This document shows, one piece after another, positions 36,093 to 43,807 of a DNA stretch of 64,000 nt. The first letter of the stretch is position 1. The number at the start of each line of letters is the position of its first letter. Both the position numbers and the translations under genes were made by a program. This DNA is from Cupriavidus taiwanensis (GTDB taxonomy: Bacteria > Pseudomonadota > Gammaproteobacteria > Burkholderiales > Burkholderiaceae). Location: assembly GCF_900250115.1 (NCBI RefSeq), contig NZ_LT984803.1:2259583-2323582 (forward strand), in the 5' to 3' direction. The notes below the pieces were generated by a model that did no database searches, was not told the DNA's origin, and saw nothing but the letters and a program-made list of their open reading frames with translations.

Positions 36093-36241
36093 CAGCGCTC
36101 TCCCACGGTGGTGGCGTGCGGCTGAGGCTGGTCCGCGGCAGCTGCAGGCCGCACCGGGCCGCTCAGCCATGCGCACAGCGCGACCAGGGCGGCGCTGGCG
36201 GCGCCGAAGGCAATCAGAATGAGCAGGAACATCGCATCCAT
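36092..36241 (-). CDS. Small membrane ORF translationally coupled to kdpF
   Basis: The 49-residue ORF starts [20 protein letters not shown] and has one clear hydrophobic helix (about 4-27). It then has a Pro/Ala/Gln-rich tail ending HATTVGER. Its TGA overlaps the kdpF ATG (TGATG), exactly as kdpF overlaps kdpA. It begins about 35 nt downstream of a candidate -10 box and 50 nt from two KdpE-like boxes, so it would be the first cistron of the kdp mRNA. I do not know a named family. It could be an accessory Kdp subunit or an upstream coupling ORF. The absence of a strong Shine-Dalgarno sequence keeps confidence moderate. Confidence 0.65.
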   Translation of the reverse strand: MDAMFLLILIAFGAASAALVALCAWLSGPVRPAAAADQPQPHATTVGER

Positions 36242-36290
36242 GACGGGCAGAATCGTGAGTGGCAGACGTCACCCAGATTAGGGATGCGCG

Positions 36291-36310
36291 GATAAAAACG
36301 GGGTAGAAAG
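36291..36310 (-). promoter_or_regulatory. KdpE-like box, proximal copy
   Basis: On the minus strand this reads CTTTCTACCCCGTTTTTATC, a T-rich two-block element resembling the E. coli KdpE site (TTTATA, a gap, then a T-run). It lies 50-69 nt before the first ORF of the kdp transcript, overlapping where a -35 for the TAATCT box would fall. That is consistent with an activator-dependent promoter. Confidence 0.6.
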
Positions 36311-36321
36311 GCCCGCCGCGG

Positions 36322-36340
36322 CCATAAAAACGGTATAAAG
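36322..36340 (-). promoter_or_regulatory. KdpE-like box, distal copy
   Basis: On the minus strand CTTTATACCGTTTTTATGG is a direct repeat of the proximal box, with two bases fewer between the blocks. It starts 31 nt upstream, which is about three helical turns and places both on one DNA face. Tandem receiver-regulator sites are common for OmpR-family activators. Confidence 0.65.
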
Positions 36341-36434
36341 ACGGCTCGCGGTCCGGCGCGTAGCCGCGGTGCGCTCGAAGTAGCCCGGAATTCACTTTCA
36401 GGCCCGGCCACCACGCCTACGTTGCACTGCATTC

Positions 36435-36464
36435 TTGACAGCGCCGTCGTATACATGCCATAGT
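36435..36464 (+). promoter_or_regulatory. rpsU promoter with a GTATAC site in the spacer
   Basis: TTGACA (36435-36440) and CATAGT (36459-36464) are separated by 18 nt. The spacer contains the perfectly palindromic GTATAC (36449-36454), 8 nt after the -35 and 4 nt before the -10. This is the same placement as GTTTAC in the yceD-rpmF promoter. A start near 36471 gives a leader of about 220 nt before rpsU. Confidence 0.7.
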
Positions 36465-36692
36465 TACGGGCGTATAGCATTCATGGAAACCGGTACTGTC
36501 AGGCTCCAGTTATATTCGGACCTGGCGCTATCACCCCTGACACTGGTTGCACGGACTGAAACGTCCACATCTTTCAGGTTCGCGGGGGCGCACCAGGGCA
36601 TCGGCCCGGCGTGCAATACCAGTCGCTCCGGCGACCGCAGTTTCCCCCCGTGTGAACCAGCCGCCCCGGCGGCAATCCCCTAAAGGACTGAA

Positions 36693-36905
36693 TTGACTAA
36701 GATCGTCTTGAAACCCGGTGAGCCCGTTGAAGTTGCAATGCGGCGTTTCCGTCGTGCCATTCTGCAGACTGGCCTGATCGTTGAACTCAAGAGCCGTACC
36801 GCTTACGAGAAGCCGACGACCGAGCGCAAGCGCAAGAAGAAGGCCGCCGAAGCACGCCTGCGCAAGCGCCTGCGCATGCAGATGCTGCCGAAGAAGATGT
36901 ACTGA
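36693..36905 (+). CDS. rpsU: 30S ribosomal protein S21
   Basis: This is a 70-residue S21 ([20 protein letters not shown] ... [14 protein letters not shown]), the length and sequence expected for this basic protein of the small subunit, required for normal initiation. The start is TTG (36693), preceded by AAAGGA at about 5 nt; no ATG gives the family N-terminus. It is monocistronic here, not linked to dnaG/rpoD, and is closed by two hairpins. Confidence 0.95.
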   Translation: MTKIVLKPGEPVEVAMRRFRRAILQTGLIVELKSRTAYEKPTTERKRKKKAAEARLRKRLRMQMLPKKMY

Positions 36906-36941
36906 TTCCGGTAGCTTCGCTGCCCGGCTTCGCCGGGCAAG

Positions 36942-36971
36942 AAAAACCGCCAGTTCGCTGGCGGTTTTTTT
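36942..36971 (+). terminator. rpsU intrinsic terminator
   Basis: AAAAACCGCCAG (36942-36953) pairs with CTGGCGGTTTTT across a TTCG tetraloop and runs into a T7 tract. A second short GC hairpin (GCCCGGC/GCCGGGC around 36922-36938) precedes it. It separates rpsU from the nodI-like gene. Confidence 0.92.
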
Positions 36972-37013
36972 ATATCCGCGCCTGCTGCAACGCGCCAACC
37001 GAGGCTGGCGTGG

Positions 37014-37979
37014 ATGACCGGCATAATGGCGGATATCGCGCCTTGCGGCGCCACACCGGACCCTGCCTTGACTGCCATCCTCGAGTTGCGCAAGGTGCGC
37101 AAGCAATACGGCGACACGGTCGTGGTCGACGACCTCGATCTCCAGGTTTTCCGCGGCCAGTGCTTCGGCCTGCTGGGCCCTAACGGCGCCGGCAAGACCA
37201 CCACGCTGCGGTTGCTGCTGGGCCTGACCACGCCGCTGGCGGGCACGCTGACGCTGTGCGGCGAGCCCATCCCGCAGCGCGCCCCGCAGGCGCGCATGCG
37301 CGTGGGCGTGGTGCCGCAGTTCGACAATCTCGACCCCGACTTCTCGGTGATCGAGAACCTGCGCATCTTTGGCCGCTACTTCGGGCTGTCGTCGGCCGAG
37401 ATAGAGCGGCGCGTGCCCCGGCTGCTGGAGTTCGCGCGGCTGGAAAACCGCGCCGACGCGCAGGTGCGCGATCTCTCCGGCGGCATGCGCCGGCGCCTGA
37501 CCGTGGCGCGCGCGCTGATCAACGACCCCGACCTGCTGGTGATGGACGAGCCCACCACCGGCCTCGACCCGCAGGCGCGCCACCTGATCTGGGAGCGGCT
37601 GAAGTCGCTGATGGCCAGTGGCAAGACCATCCTGCTGACCACGCACTTCATGGAAGAAGCCGAACGGCTGTGCAACTACCTGTGCGTGATCGACGGCGGC
37701 CGCAAGATTGCCGAAGGCAAGCCGCACGAGCTGATCGACAGCCAGATCGGCTGCGACGTGGTCGAGGTCTATGGCGATGAACTGGACACGCTGCGTGGCA
37801 CGCTGACGCCGCTGGCACAGCGCACCGAAATGAGCGGCGAGACGCTGTTCTGCTACGTGCGCGAGCCCGCCCCGCTGCTGGCGGCGCTGCACGGCAGGAG
37901 CGGCGTGCGCTACCTGCACCGTCCGGCCAACCTCGAGGACGTGTTCCTCAAGCTGACCGGCCGTGAGATGCGGGACTGA
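37014..37979 (+). CDS. NodI-type ABC transporter ATP-binding protein
   Basis: The 321-residue protein is an ABC ATPase of the NodI/ABC-2 group. Walker [10 protein letters not shown] (about 55-63), signature [11 protein letters not shown], Walker [14 protein letters not shown] and the switch-His segment [12 protein letters not shown] are all intact. NodIJ exports lipo-chitin oligosaccharides in rhizobia, but close homologues are present in non-nodulating Burkholderiales, where the cargo is unknown. Either Met1 or Met5 may start the protein. The gene's stop is 13 nt before the permease start. Confidence 0.92.
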   Translation: MTGIMADIAPCGATPDPALTAILELRKVRKQYGDTVVVDDLDLQVFRGQCFGLLGPNGAGKTTTLRLLLGLTTPLAGTLTLCGEPIPQRAPQARMRVGVVPQFDNLDPDFSVIENLRIFGRYFGLSSAEIERRVPRLLEFARLENRADAQVRDLSGGMRRRLTVARALINDPDLLVMDEPTTGLDPQARHLIWERLKSLMASGKTILLTTHFMEEAERLCNYLCVIDGGRKIAEGKPHELIDSQIGCDVVEVYGDELDTLRGTLTPLAQRTEMSGETLFCYVREPAPLLAALHGRSGVRYLHRPANLEDVFLKLTGREMRD

Positions 37980-37992
37980 ACCAAGGGACGAC

Positions 37993-38844
37993 ATGAGCGA
38001 ACAGGACCCCCTCGCGGACGCCACCGATGCCGCCCCCGCCGCCGCCATGACGGCGCGCCAGACCTATCCGCAGCCGCTGCTGCCGCGCAACCTGCGCAAC
38101 TGGATGATGGTCTGGTACCGCAACTACATGGTGTGGAAGAAGCTGGCGATTCCATCGATGATCGGCAACCTCGCCGACCCGATGATCTACCTGTTCGGCC
38201 TCGGCCTCGGGCTCGGGCTGATGGTCGGCCAGGTCGACGGCGTGTCGTATATCGCCTTCCTGGCCGCCGGCACCACTGCGTCCAGCGTGATGATGTCGGC
38301 CAGCTTCGAGTCGATGTATTCGGCGTTCTCGCGCATGCACGTGCAGCGCACCTGGGAGGCCATCATGCATGCGCCGCTGACGCTGGGCGACGTGGTGCTG
38401 GGCGAGATTGCCTGGGCGGCGAGCAAGGCGGTGCTGTCGGGGCTGGCCATCATGCTGGTGGCGGGCGCGCTCGGCTACGCGCAGATGCCGGGGGCGCTGC
38501 TGGCGCTGCCGGTGATCGTGCTGGCCGGGATTGCCTTCGCCGCGCTGGCCATGATTGTCACCGCGCTGGCGCCCAGCTACGACTTCTTCATGTTCTACCA
38601 GACCCTGGTGATGACGCCGATGCTGCTGCTGTCGGGCGTGTTCTTCCCGCTGGAGCAACTGCCCGAAGGCGTGCAGGCCGCCACCGAGGTGCTGCCGCTG
38701 GCGCACGCGGTGGCGCTGATCCGGCCGCTGATGCTGGGCCGCCCGATCGACGGCGCGGGCCTGCACCTGACGGTGCTGGCCGCCTATGCGGTGGCGGCGC
38801 TGGTGGTGTGCCTGGTGCTGCTGCGCCGCCGGCTGCTGCGCTGA
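37993..38844 (+). CDS. NodJ-type ABC-2 permease
   Basis: The 283-residue permease partners the preceding ATPase. It has about six membrane helices, an NRNYMVWKK-like amphipathic entry (WYRNYMVWKKLAIPSMIGN), the ABC-2 signature region PMLLLSGVFFPLEQLPEGVQ, and a final LVVCLVLLRRRLL helix. The ATG at 37993 (MSEQDPLADATDAAP) lies beyond the nodI-like stop, and the two genes are translationally close. Cargo is unknown. Confidence 0.9.
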   Translation: MSEQDPLADATDAAPAAAMTARQTYPQPLLPRNLRNWMMVWYRNYMVWKKLAIPSMIGNLADPMIYLFGLGLGLGLMVGQVDGVSYIAFLAAGTTASSVMMSASFESMYSAFSRMHVQRTWEAIMHAPLTLGDVVLGEIAWAASKAVLSGLAIMLVAGALGYAQMPGALLALPVIVLAGIAFAALAMIVTALAPSYDFFMFYQTLVMTPMLLLSGVFFPLEQLPEGVQAATEVLPLAHAVALIRPLMLGRPIDGAGLHLTVLAAYAVAALVVCLVLLRRRLLR

Positions 38845-38853
38845 CCCCGCCCC

Positions 38854-39249
38854 ATGCCAAACTTAACCACTACCATCAGTTCCATGCAGTCTTTATTGCC
38901 CCGCCTGCGTCGCAAGCGGCGCGACGAAAGCGAAACCTCCGTCTCGCTGCCGCGCATCGCCCTGCCGCGCATCACCTTGATGCTGGCGGCCGCCTGCGCC
39001 ACGGCGACGCTGTCCGGATGCATGGTGGTCGGCGCCACCGTTGCGGTCGGCAGCGCCGCGGTGTCGACGGTGGCGACGGTAGGCTCGGCCGCGGTCAGCG
39101 TGGCCTCGACCGCGGTCGGCGCCACCTACGACGTCACCGCCGCCGGCGTGAAGGCGATGGCCGGCAGCGATGAGCCCGCGCCGCAAGCGCCGGCAGCGCC
39201 AGGGCCGACCCTGCAAGAACCGGCCCCGGTAGTCGCGGCGGCAGAGTAG
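38854..39249 (+). CDS. Small lipoprotein
   Basis: The 131-residue product has a hydrophobic signal (LMLAAACATATLSGC) with a lipobox LSGC whose Cys56 would be the lipidated residue. A Gly/Val/Ala-rich low-complexity segment (about 57-100) of VGSAAVS-type repeats and an Ala/Pro tail follow. Proteins of this pattern occur beside nodIJ-like genes in other Burkholderiales; the function is unknown. The start is uncertain: 38854, 38884 or the Met before LAAACAT are possible, and none has a good Shine-Dalgarno site. It ends 4 nt from the metZ stop, in convergence. Confidence 0.7.
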   Translation: MPNLTTTISSMQSLLPRLRRKRRDESETSVSLPRIALPRITLMLAAACATATLSGCMVVGATVAVGSAAVSTVATVGSAAVSVASTAVGATYDVTAAGVKAMAGSDEPAPQAPAAPGPTLQEPAPVVAAAE

Positions 39250-39253
39250 CGCC

Positions 39254-40459
39254 TCAGCCGCCCAGCCCGCGCAGCAGGTCGGCCTTCAGGTCCTCGACCG
39301 ACTCCAGCCCCACCGCCAGGCGGATCAGCCCTTCGCCGACGCCCGCGGCCGCCTTGGCCTCGGGGCTCACGCGCGCATGCGTGGTGGTGTACGGGTGCGT
39401 GATGGTGGTGCGGGTATCGCCCAGGTTGCCGGTGATCGAGCACAGCCGGGTGTTGTCGATCACGCGCCAGGCATTGGCGCGCTGCTGCTCGGGCGTCGCG
39501 CCCTTGAGCTCGAACGACACGATTGCGCCGCCGCCGCTTTGCTGGCGCATGGCGATCTGGTGCTGCGGGTGCGACGCCAGCGCCGGGTGGAACACGCGTG
39601 CCACGGCCGGGTGCGATTCCAGGAACCGCGCCAGTGCCAGCGCGCTGGCCGAATGGCGCTCCATGCGGATCGCCAGCGTCTCCATGCCCTTGAGCAGCAC
39701 CCACGCATTGAACGCCGACAGCGTCGGCCCGGCGGTGCGCACGAACGGGAACACCTTGCCCATGATGAAGTCGTGCGAGCCCAGCACCGCGCCGCCCAGC
39801 ACGCGCCCCTGGCCGTCGATATGCTTGGTGGCCGAGTGCACCACGATGTCGGCGCCGAACTTCATCGGCTGCTGCAGCGCGGGCGAGCAGAAGCAGTTGT
39901 CGACCACCAGCAGCGCATTGGCGTTATGGGCGATGTCCGCCACCGCGGCAATGTCGGCGACCTCGGTCAGCGGGTTCGACGGCGTTTCCAGGAAGAACAG
40001 TTTGGTGTTCGGCCGCACCGCGGCGCGCCATGCTTCCAGGTCGGTCGGATCGACGAAGGTGGTCTCGACGCCGAACTTGCCGAAGATATTGTTGAACAGC
40101 GTCATGGTGGAGCCGAAGATCGCCCGCGAGCTGACCAGGTGGTCGCCGGCCTGCATCGACGACAGCACCACCGACAGGATCGCGCTCATGCCCGAGGCGG
40201 TCGCCATGCAGGCCTGCGCCCCTTCCAGCGCGGCCAGCCGTGACTGGAACATCGACACGGTCGGGTTGGTAAAGCGCGAATAGGTGTAGCCCTCTTCCGA
40301 GTTGGCAAAGCGCTCGGCGGCCTCGGCGGCGCTGTTGAAGCAGAAGCTCGAGGTCAGGTACATGGCCTCGGAGTGCTCCATGAACTCGCTGCGCAGCGTG
40401 CCGGCGCGCACGCCGAGGGTATCGATGCCAAGCGATTCGGGATTGAGCGGTTGGTTCAT
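39254..40459 (-). CDS. metZ: O-succinylhomoserine sulfhydrylase MetZ
   Basis: MetZ makes homocysteine directly from O-succinylhomoserine and sulfide using PLP. The 401-residue protein has the Cys/Met-metabolism fold, with SRFTNPTVSMFQSRLAALEG, the PLP lysine in HSATKHIDGQGRV, and the C-terminal ITHPYTTTHAR loop. The start at 40459 fits the family. It is the last gene of the trpF...purF block but is separated from purF by a 326-nt leader with its own promoter and terminator, so it is separately controlled. No strong promoter is visible in the 80 nt between that terminator and the start codon. Confidence 0.94.
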   Translation of the reverse strand: MNQPLNPESLGIDTLGVRAGTLRSEFMEHSEAMYLTSSFCFNSAAEAAERFANSEEGYTYSRFTNPTVSMFQSRLAALEGAQACMATASGMSAILSVVLSSMQAGDHLVSSRAIFGSTMTLFNNIFGKFGVETTFVDPTDLEAWRAAVRPNTKLFFLETPSNPLTEVADIAAVADIAHNANALLVVDNCFCSPALQQPMKFGADIVVHSATKHIDGQGRVLGGAVLGSHDFIMGKVFPFVRTAGPTLSAFNAWVLLKGMETLAIRMERHSASALALARFLESHPAVARVFHPALASHPQHQIAMRQQSGGGAIVSFELKGATPEQQRANAWRVIDNTRLCSITGNLGDTRTTITHPYTTTHARVSPEAKAAAGVGEGLIRLAVGLESVEDLKADLLRGLGG

Positions 40460-40540
40460 GCTGGTGGCGCGGTCGTACCCGCGCGAATGCGATGGTTTCG
40501 ACAAGCCGGGCGCCGGTCCGGTGGACGGCGCGCGGCCATG

Positions 40541-40582
40541 AAAAAAGCCCGTGCGATCGGATGGTCGGATCGACGGGCTTGC
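40541..40582 (-). terminator. Terminator upstream of metZ
   Basis: On the minus strand AAGCCCGT and ACGGGCTT flank an interior of about 20 nt (itself partly self-complementary) and are followed by a U6 run at 40546-40541. The element ends 82 nt before the metZ start and about 200 nt after the purF stop. It would end either the purF transcript or the leader RNA started at 40774-40746. Confidence 0.85.
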
Positions 40583-40740
40583 TGTCCTGCGAATGGCCTT
40601 GGGCTTCAGGCTGTGGCGGCCGGCTTCCGGGCTTCGCCGCGCCGGCAAGGCGCTGCGCAGCGGGAATCGTTGCTGGCCACCATCTCTTTAGCTGTTTCGG
40701 GCTGTACCCGCGTCCGCAAGCTGACTGTCAAATCGACGCC
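40541..40740 (-). ncRNA. Candidate leader or small RNA of metZ
   Basis: A transcript of about 200 nt is predicted from a promoter (40774-40746) to the terminator (40582-40541). Internal pairings include GCTGCGCAGC, GCGCC/GGCGC and a GGTGGC/GCCGCC stem closing a multi-branched region. It does not match the SAM-I core I remember. Methionine, SAM or homocysteine control by attenuation, or an independent small RNA, are both possible. Confidence 0.45.
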
Positions 40741-40745
40741 CGGCC

Positions 40746-40774
40746 ATGTTAAGGCGGGGCATCGCATTCGTCAA
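40746..40774 (-). promoter_or_regulatory. Promoter of the metZ leader
   Basis: On the minus strand TTGACG (40774-40769) and TAACAT (40751-40746) are separated by 17 nt, an optimal spacing. The element starts 12 nt downstream of the purF stop codon, so transcription begins in the purF-metZ gap. Confidence 0.72.
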
Positions 40775-40785
40775 CGCGGCGCGGC

Positions 40786-42315
40786 TTACTCGTTGCCGCC
40801 GGAGCGCTGCAGGTGCAGTTGCGAGCGCTCGGTGTCGCCACCGGTGCCGTCGCGATCAGCCTGGCTGCGCGCGGTTTCCAGGCGGTCCAGGTAGGCCTCG
40901 TCGATATCGCCGGTGATGTAGCGGCCGTCGAAGCACGAGGCGTCGAAGTCCTTCAGCGCGGGGTTGATGTCGCGCACCGCCTGCTTCATCGCTTCCACGT
41001 CCTGGTACACCAGCTTGTCCGCGCCGATGATCCTTGCGATCTCTTCGTGCGTGCGGCCGTGCGCCACCAGTTCGCTGCGGGTCGGCATGTCGATGCCGTA
41101 CACGTTCGGGTACTTCACCGGCGGCGCCGCCGAGGCGAAGATCACCTTGTTGGCGCCGGCGTCGCGCGCCATCTGCACGATCTCGAACGAGGTGGTGCCG
41201 CGCACGATCGAGTCGTCGACGATCAGCACGTTCTTGCCCTTGAACTCCACGCCCATGGCGTTGAGCTTCTGGCGCACCGACTTCTTGCGCACCGCCTGGC
41301 CCGGCATGATGAAGGTGCGGCCGACGTAGCGGTTCTTGAAGAAGCCTTCGCGGTAATTGACGCCCAGGCGGTTGGCCACCTGCATCGCGGCCGGCCGGCT
41401 GCTATCCGGGATCGGCATGACCACGTCGATATCGCCGGCCGACACTTCCTGGCGGATCTTCTCGGCCAGGTAGTCGCCCATGCGCAGGCGCGCGTCGTAG
41501 ACCGGCACGCCGTCGATGCACGAATCCGGGCGGGCCAGGTAGACGTACTCGAAGATGCAAGGCGTGAGCACCGGGTTGTCGGCGCACTGCCTGCTGTAGA
41601 GCTTGCCGTCGAGGTCGATGAAGATGGCCTCGCCCGCCGCCACGTCGCGCTCGAACTTGTAGCCGATGCCTTCCAGCGCCACGGACTCCGACGCCACCAT
41701 CCATTCCTTGCCGGTCGGGGTCTCGACGCTGCCCAGGCACAGCGGGCGGATGCCGAACGGGTCGCGCACCGCCAGCATGCCGTAGCCGGCGATCTGCGCC
41801 GCGATCGCGTACGAGCCGCGCACGCGCCGGTGCATCCCCGCCACCGCCTTGAAGATCATTTCCGGATCGAGCGCCATGCCGTTGCTGGCGCGCTGCATCT
41901 CGTCGGCCAGCACGTTCAGCAGCACTTCGGTATCCGAATGCGTGTTGATGTGGCGGCGGTCGCGGCGGAACATTTCCTCGCGCAGCTGCTGCCAGTTGGT
42001 CAGGTTGCCGTTATGCGCCAGGATGATGCCGTAGGGGGCGTTGACGTAGAACGGCTGCGCCTCTTCCTCGCTCGACGCCGAGCCGGCGGTCGGGTAGCGC
42101 ACCTGGCCGATGCCGGCGGTGCCCGGCAGGCCGCGCATGTTGCGGGTGCGGAAGACATCGCGCACCAGGCCGTTGGCCTTGTGCATGTGGAAAGTACTGC
42201 CGTTGGCGGTGGCGATGCCGGCAGCATCCTGTCCGCGGTGTTGCAACAACAGCAGGCTGTCGTAAATCAGTTGGTTGACGGGCGTGGATGACACCACACC
42301 GACGATACCGCACAT
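40786..42315 (-). CDS. purF: Amidophosphoribosyltransferase PurF
   Basis: PurF catalyses the first committed step of purine synthesis, PRPP plus glutamine to phosphoribosylamine. The 509-residue protein begins MCGIVGVV, so Cys2 becomes the N-terminal glutaminase nucleophile after Met removal. It has the PRPP-binding VLIVDDSIVRGTTSFEIVQ box and the N-terminal glutaminase domain motifs RYPTAGSASSEEEAQP and HNGNLTN. It lies 105 nt after cvpA. Confidence 0.96.
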   Translation of the reverse strand: MCGIVGVVSSTPVNQLIYDSLLLLQHRGQDAAGIATANGSTFHMHKANGLVRDVFRTRNMRGLPGTAGIGQVRYPTAGSASSEEEAQPFYVNAPYGIILAHNGNLTNWQQLREEMFRRDRRHINTHSDTEVLLNVLADEMQRASNGMALDPEMIFKAVAGMHRRVRGSYAIAAQIAGYGMLAVRDPFGIRPLCLGSVETPTGKEWMVASESVALEGIGYKFERDVAAGEAIFIDLDGKLYSRQCADNPVLTPCIFEYVYLARPDSCIDGVPVYDARLRMGDYLAEKIRQEVSAGDIDVVMPIPDSSRPAAMQVANRLGVNYREGFFKNRYVGRTFIMPGQAVRKKSVRQKLNAMGVEFKGKNVLIVDDSIVRGTTSFEIVQMARDAGANKVIFASAAPPVKYPNVYGIDMPTRSELVAHGRTHEEIARIIGADKLVYQDVEAMKQAVRDINPALKDFDASCFDGRYITGDIDEAYLDRLETARSQADRDGTGGDTERSQLHLQRSGGNE

Positions 42316-42420
42316 GCCAAGCTCCCAGGAAAGGCTTTGATTCAGGGGGCGCAGCCCGGCCCGGCATATCCACCGGGCCCGAAGGCCTGCGTTACTACCA
42401 GCCGCGCAACGTGCCCGGCC

Positions 42421-42918
42421 TTATGTCTTCACGTACTTCGCCAGCTCCGGCGGCAGCCATGGCTTGATCGATTCCATGGCCTGCATCACGTAGGGGCGGC
42501 TCACCGCATCGCGCCAGAACGGTTCTTCCGGCAATTTCGTCAGGCTGGCCAGCGTCACCATCACCATCACCAGCAGCACGCCGCGCAACAGGCCGAACAC
42601 CAGTCCCAGGCCGCGGTCGGCGGGCTTGAGGCCGGTGCTCTCCAGCAATTGCCCGACCACCATGCCGGCCAGCGAGGCTCCCAGCACGGTGCCGATCAGC
42701 AGCACCACGAAGCCCAGAGCATGGCGGGCCAGCTCGCCGCCCGGCAAGGACTCGGGCATCCAGCCCGCGGCCACCGCGCCGTAGCGGAACGCCACCCAGA
42801 ACGCCACCACCCAGCCGATCAGCGACAGCACCTCGCGCACCAGTCCGCGCAGCACGCCCAGCAGGCCCGAGGCCAGCAGGATAAAGACCACGGCGTAGTC
42901 GAAGAAAGTCGGCTGCAT
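42421..42918 (-). CDS. cvpA: CvpA family membrane protein
   Basis: CvpA is a small inner-membrane protein named for colicin V production and usually located beside purF; its cellular role is still unclear. The 165-residue protein has four hydrophobic helices (about 7-23, 29-48, 66-90, 101-121), with the conserved GxLRGLVREVLSLIGWVVAF region. It lies 105 nt before purF and 41 nt after the SPOR protein gene, part of the conserved accD-folC-dedD-cvpA-purF block. Confidence 0.92.
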   Translation of the reverse strand: MQPTFFDYAVVFILLASGLLGVLRGLVREVLSLIGWVVAFWVAFRYGAVAAGWMPESLPGGELARHALGFVVLLIGTVLGASLAGMVVGQLLESTGLKPADRGLGLVFGLLRGVLLVMVMVTLASLTKLPEEPFWRDAVSRPYVMQAMESIKPWLPPELAKYVKT

Positions 42919-42959
42919 CGTTGCTGGCGGCCGCGCACGCGCGCCGGCCGCGGCGCCCC

Positions 42960-43700
42960 TTACTGTTCCACGACCTTCGAGGTCAGCCCCACGGCCCGCA
43001 CGCGCTTGTCGGCGGCGTCGGCGGCGTCGCGGTCGTTGAAGGGACCGGCACGCAGCAGGATGCGCTCGCCATCGGCCAGCACTTTCTTTTCGACATAGGC
43101 CGGCACCTTGCTCGCCTTGAGCTTGGCCAGCCAGCCCTTGGCGCGCTCTTCCGAAGAAAACGCGCCGATCAGGATCAGGTACTTGCCGCTGCCGGTCCTG
43201 GCTTCGGCCCTGGTTTCAGGCTTCGGCTCGGGCTTGGCTTCGGTGCGCTGCGCGGGCTTGTCGGCGGCCGCCGCCGAAGGCTTGGGCGCGTTGACGATTT
43301 CCTCGCCGGCATCCAGCGCCGCGGCATCGTTGCGCGACGCCGGCGAGGCCGGCGCGGGCGGCAGCGGATCGGCCTTGCGCGGCTCGACGCGCGGCTTCTG
43401 CGAACTGGTGACACCGTTGGCGACCTTGACCGAGACATCGTCGGACACCGGCCGCGGCTTGGTTTCGAACACGATCGGCAGCACGATCACGGCGGCCACC
43501 ATCAGCACCACGGCGCCGATCAGCCGGCGGCGCGCGCGCTGCTTCTGCGGAAATTCAGGGTCCAGCGTGTCGTCGGCATACTCGTCGGCGAGGCGGCGGG
43601 ACGAGGCGATGCCCGCACCCGTATCGGCGCGCTGGCGCCGGGCACGCTCGGGTGCCGGGTCGTTGCCCTTGCGGGAGGAAAACAGCGAAAGCAGGCCCAT
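42960..43700 (-). CDS. SPOR-domain protein (DedD-like)
   Basis: The 246-residue protein has one N-terminal membrane helix (about 53-75), a Pro/Ala/Lys/Glu-rich linker and a C-terminal SPOR domain (about 170-246, YLILIGAFSSEERAKGWLAKL...). SPOR domains bind denuded glycan strands and bring proteins to the division septum; DedD is one of the family. It lies between folC (107-nt gap) and cvpA (41-nt gap). The name DedD rests on gene order and domain layout. Confidence 0.88.
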   Translation of the reverse strand: MGLLSLFSSRKGNDPAPERARRQRADTGAGIASSRRLADEYADDTLDPEFPQKQRARRRLIGAVVLMVAAVIVLPIVFETKPRPVSDDVSVKVANGVTSSQKPRVEPRKADPLPPAPASPASRNDAAALDAGEEIVNAPKPSAAAADKPAQRTEAKPEPKPETRAEARTGSGKYLILIGAFSSEERAKGWLAKLKASKVPAYVEKKVLADGERILLRAGPFNDRDAADAADKRVRAVGLTSKVVEQ

Positions 43701-43807
43701 AGATTGGTTCGGTGATACGGCCCGGTGGGCCGCTCGTTGCGTTTGCCGCTCAGTGATCGGCCAGGTCCGCCGGCTTTGCCGGCTCGGCGCGCGCCGGGAC
43801 GCCCGCT

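Larger units (their letters stand above)
36242..36692. other. Divergent kdp-rpsU regulatory gap
   Basis: These 451 nt hold no gene that I can support. The kdp-proximal part contains two KdpE-like boxes (36291-36340) and a TAATCT -10-like box on the minus strand (36280-36275). The rpsU side has a promoter (36435-36464) and a leader of about 220 nt without obvious hairpins. The middle (36345-36430) shows nothing distinctive. Confidence 0.6.

Noticed and set aside
40541..40740. SAM-I riboswitch before metZ
   Set aside because: I cannot find the SAM-I core or its four-way junction in the sequence; the region is listed only as a candidate leader RNA.
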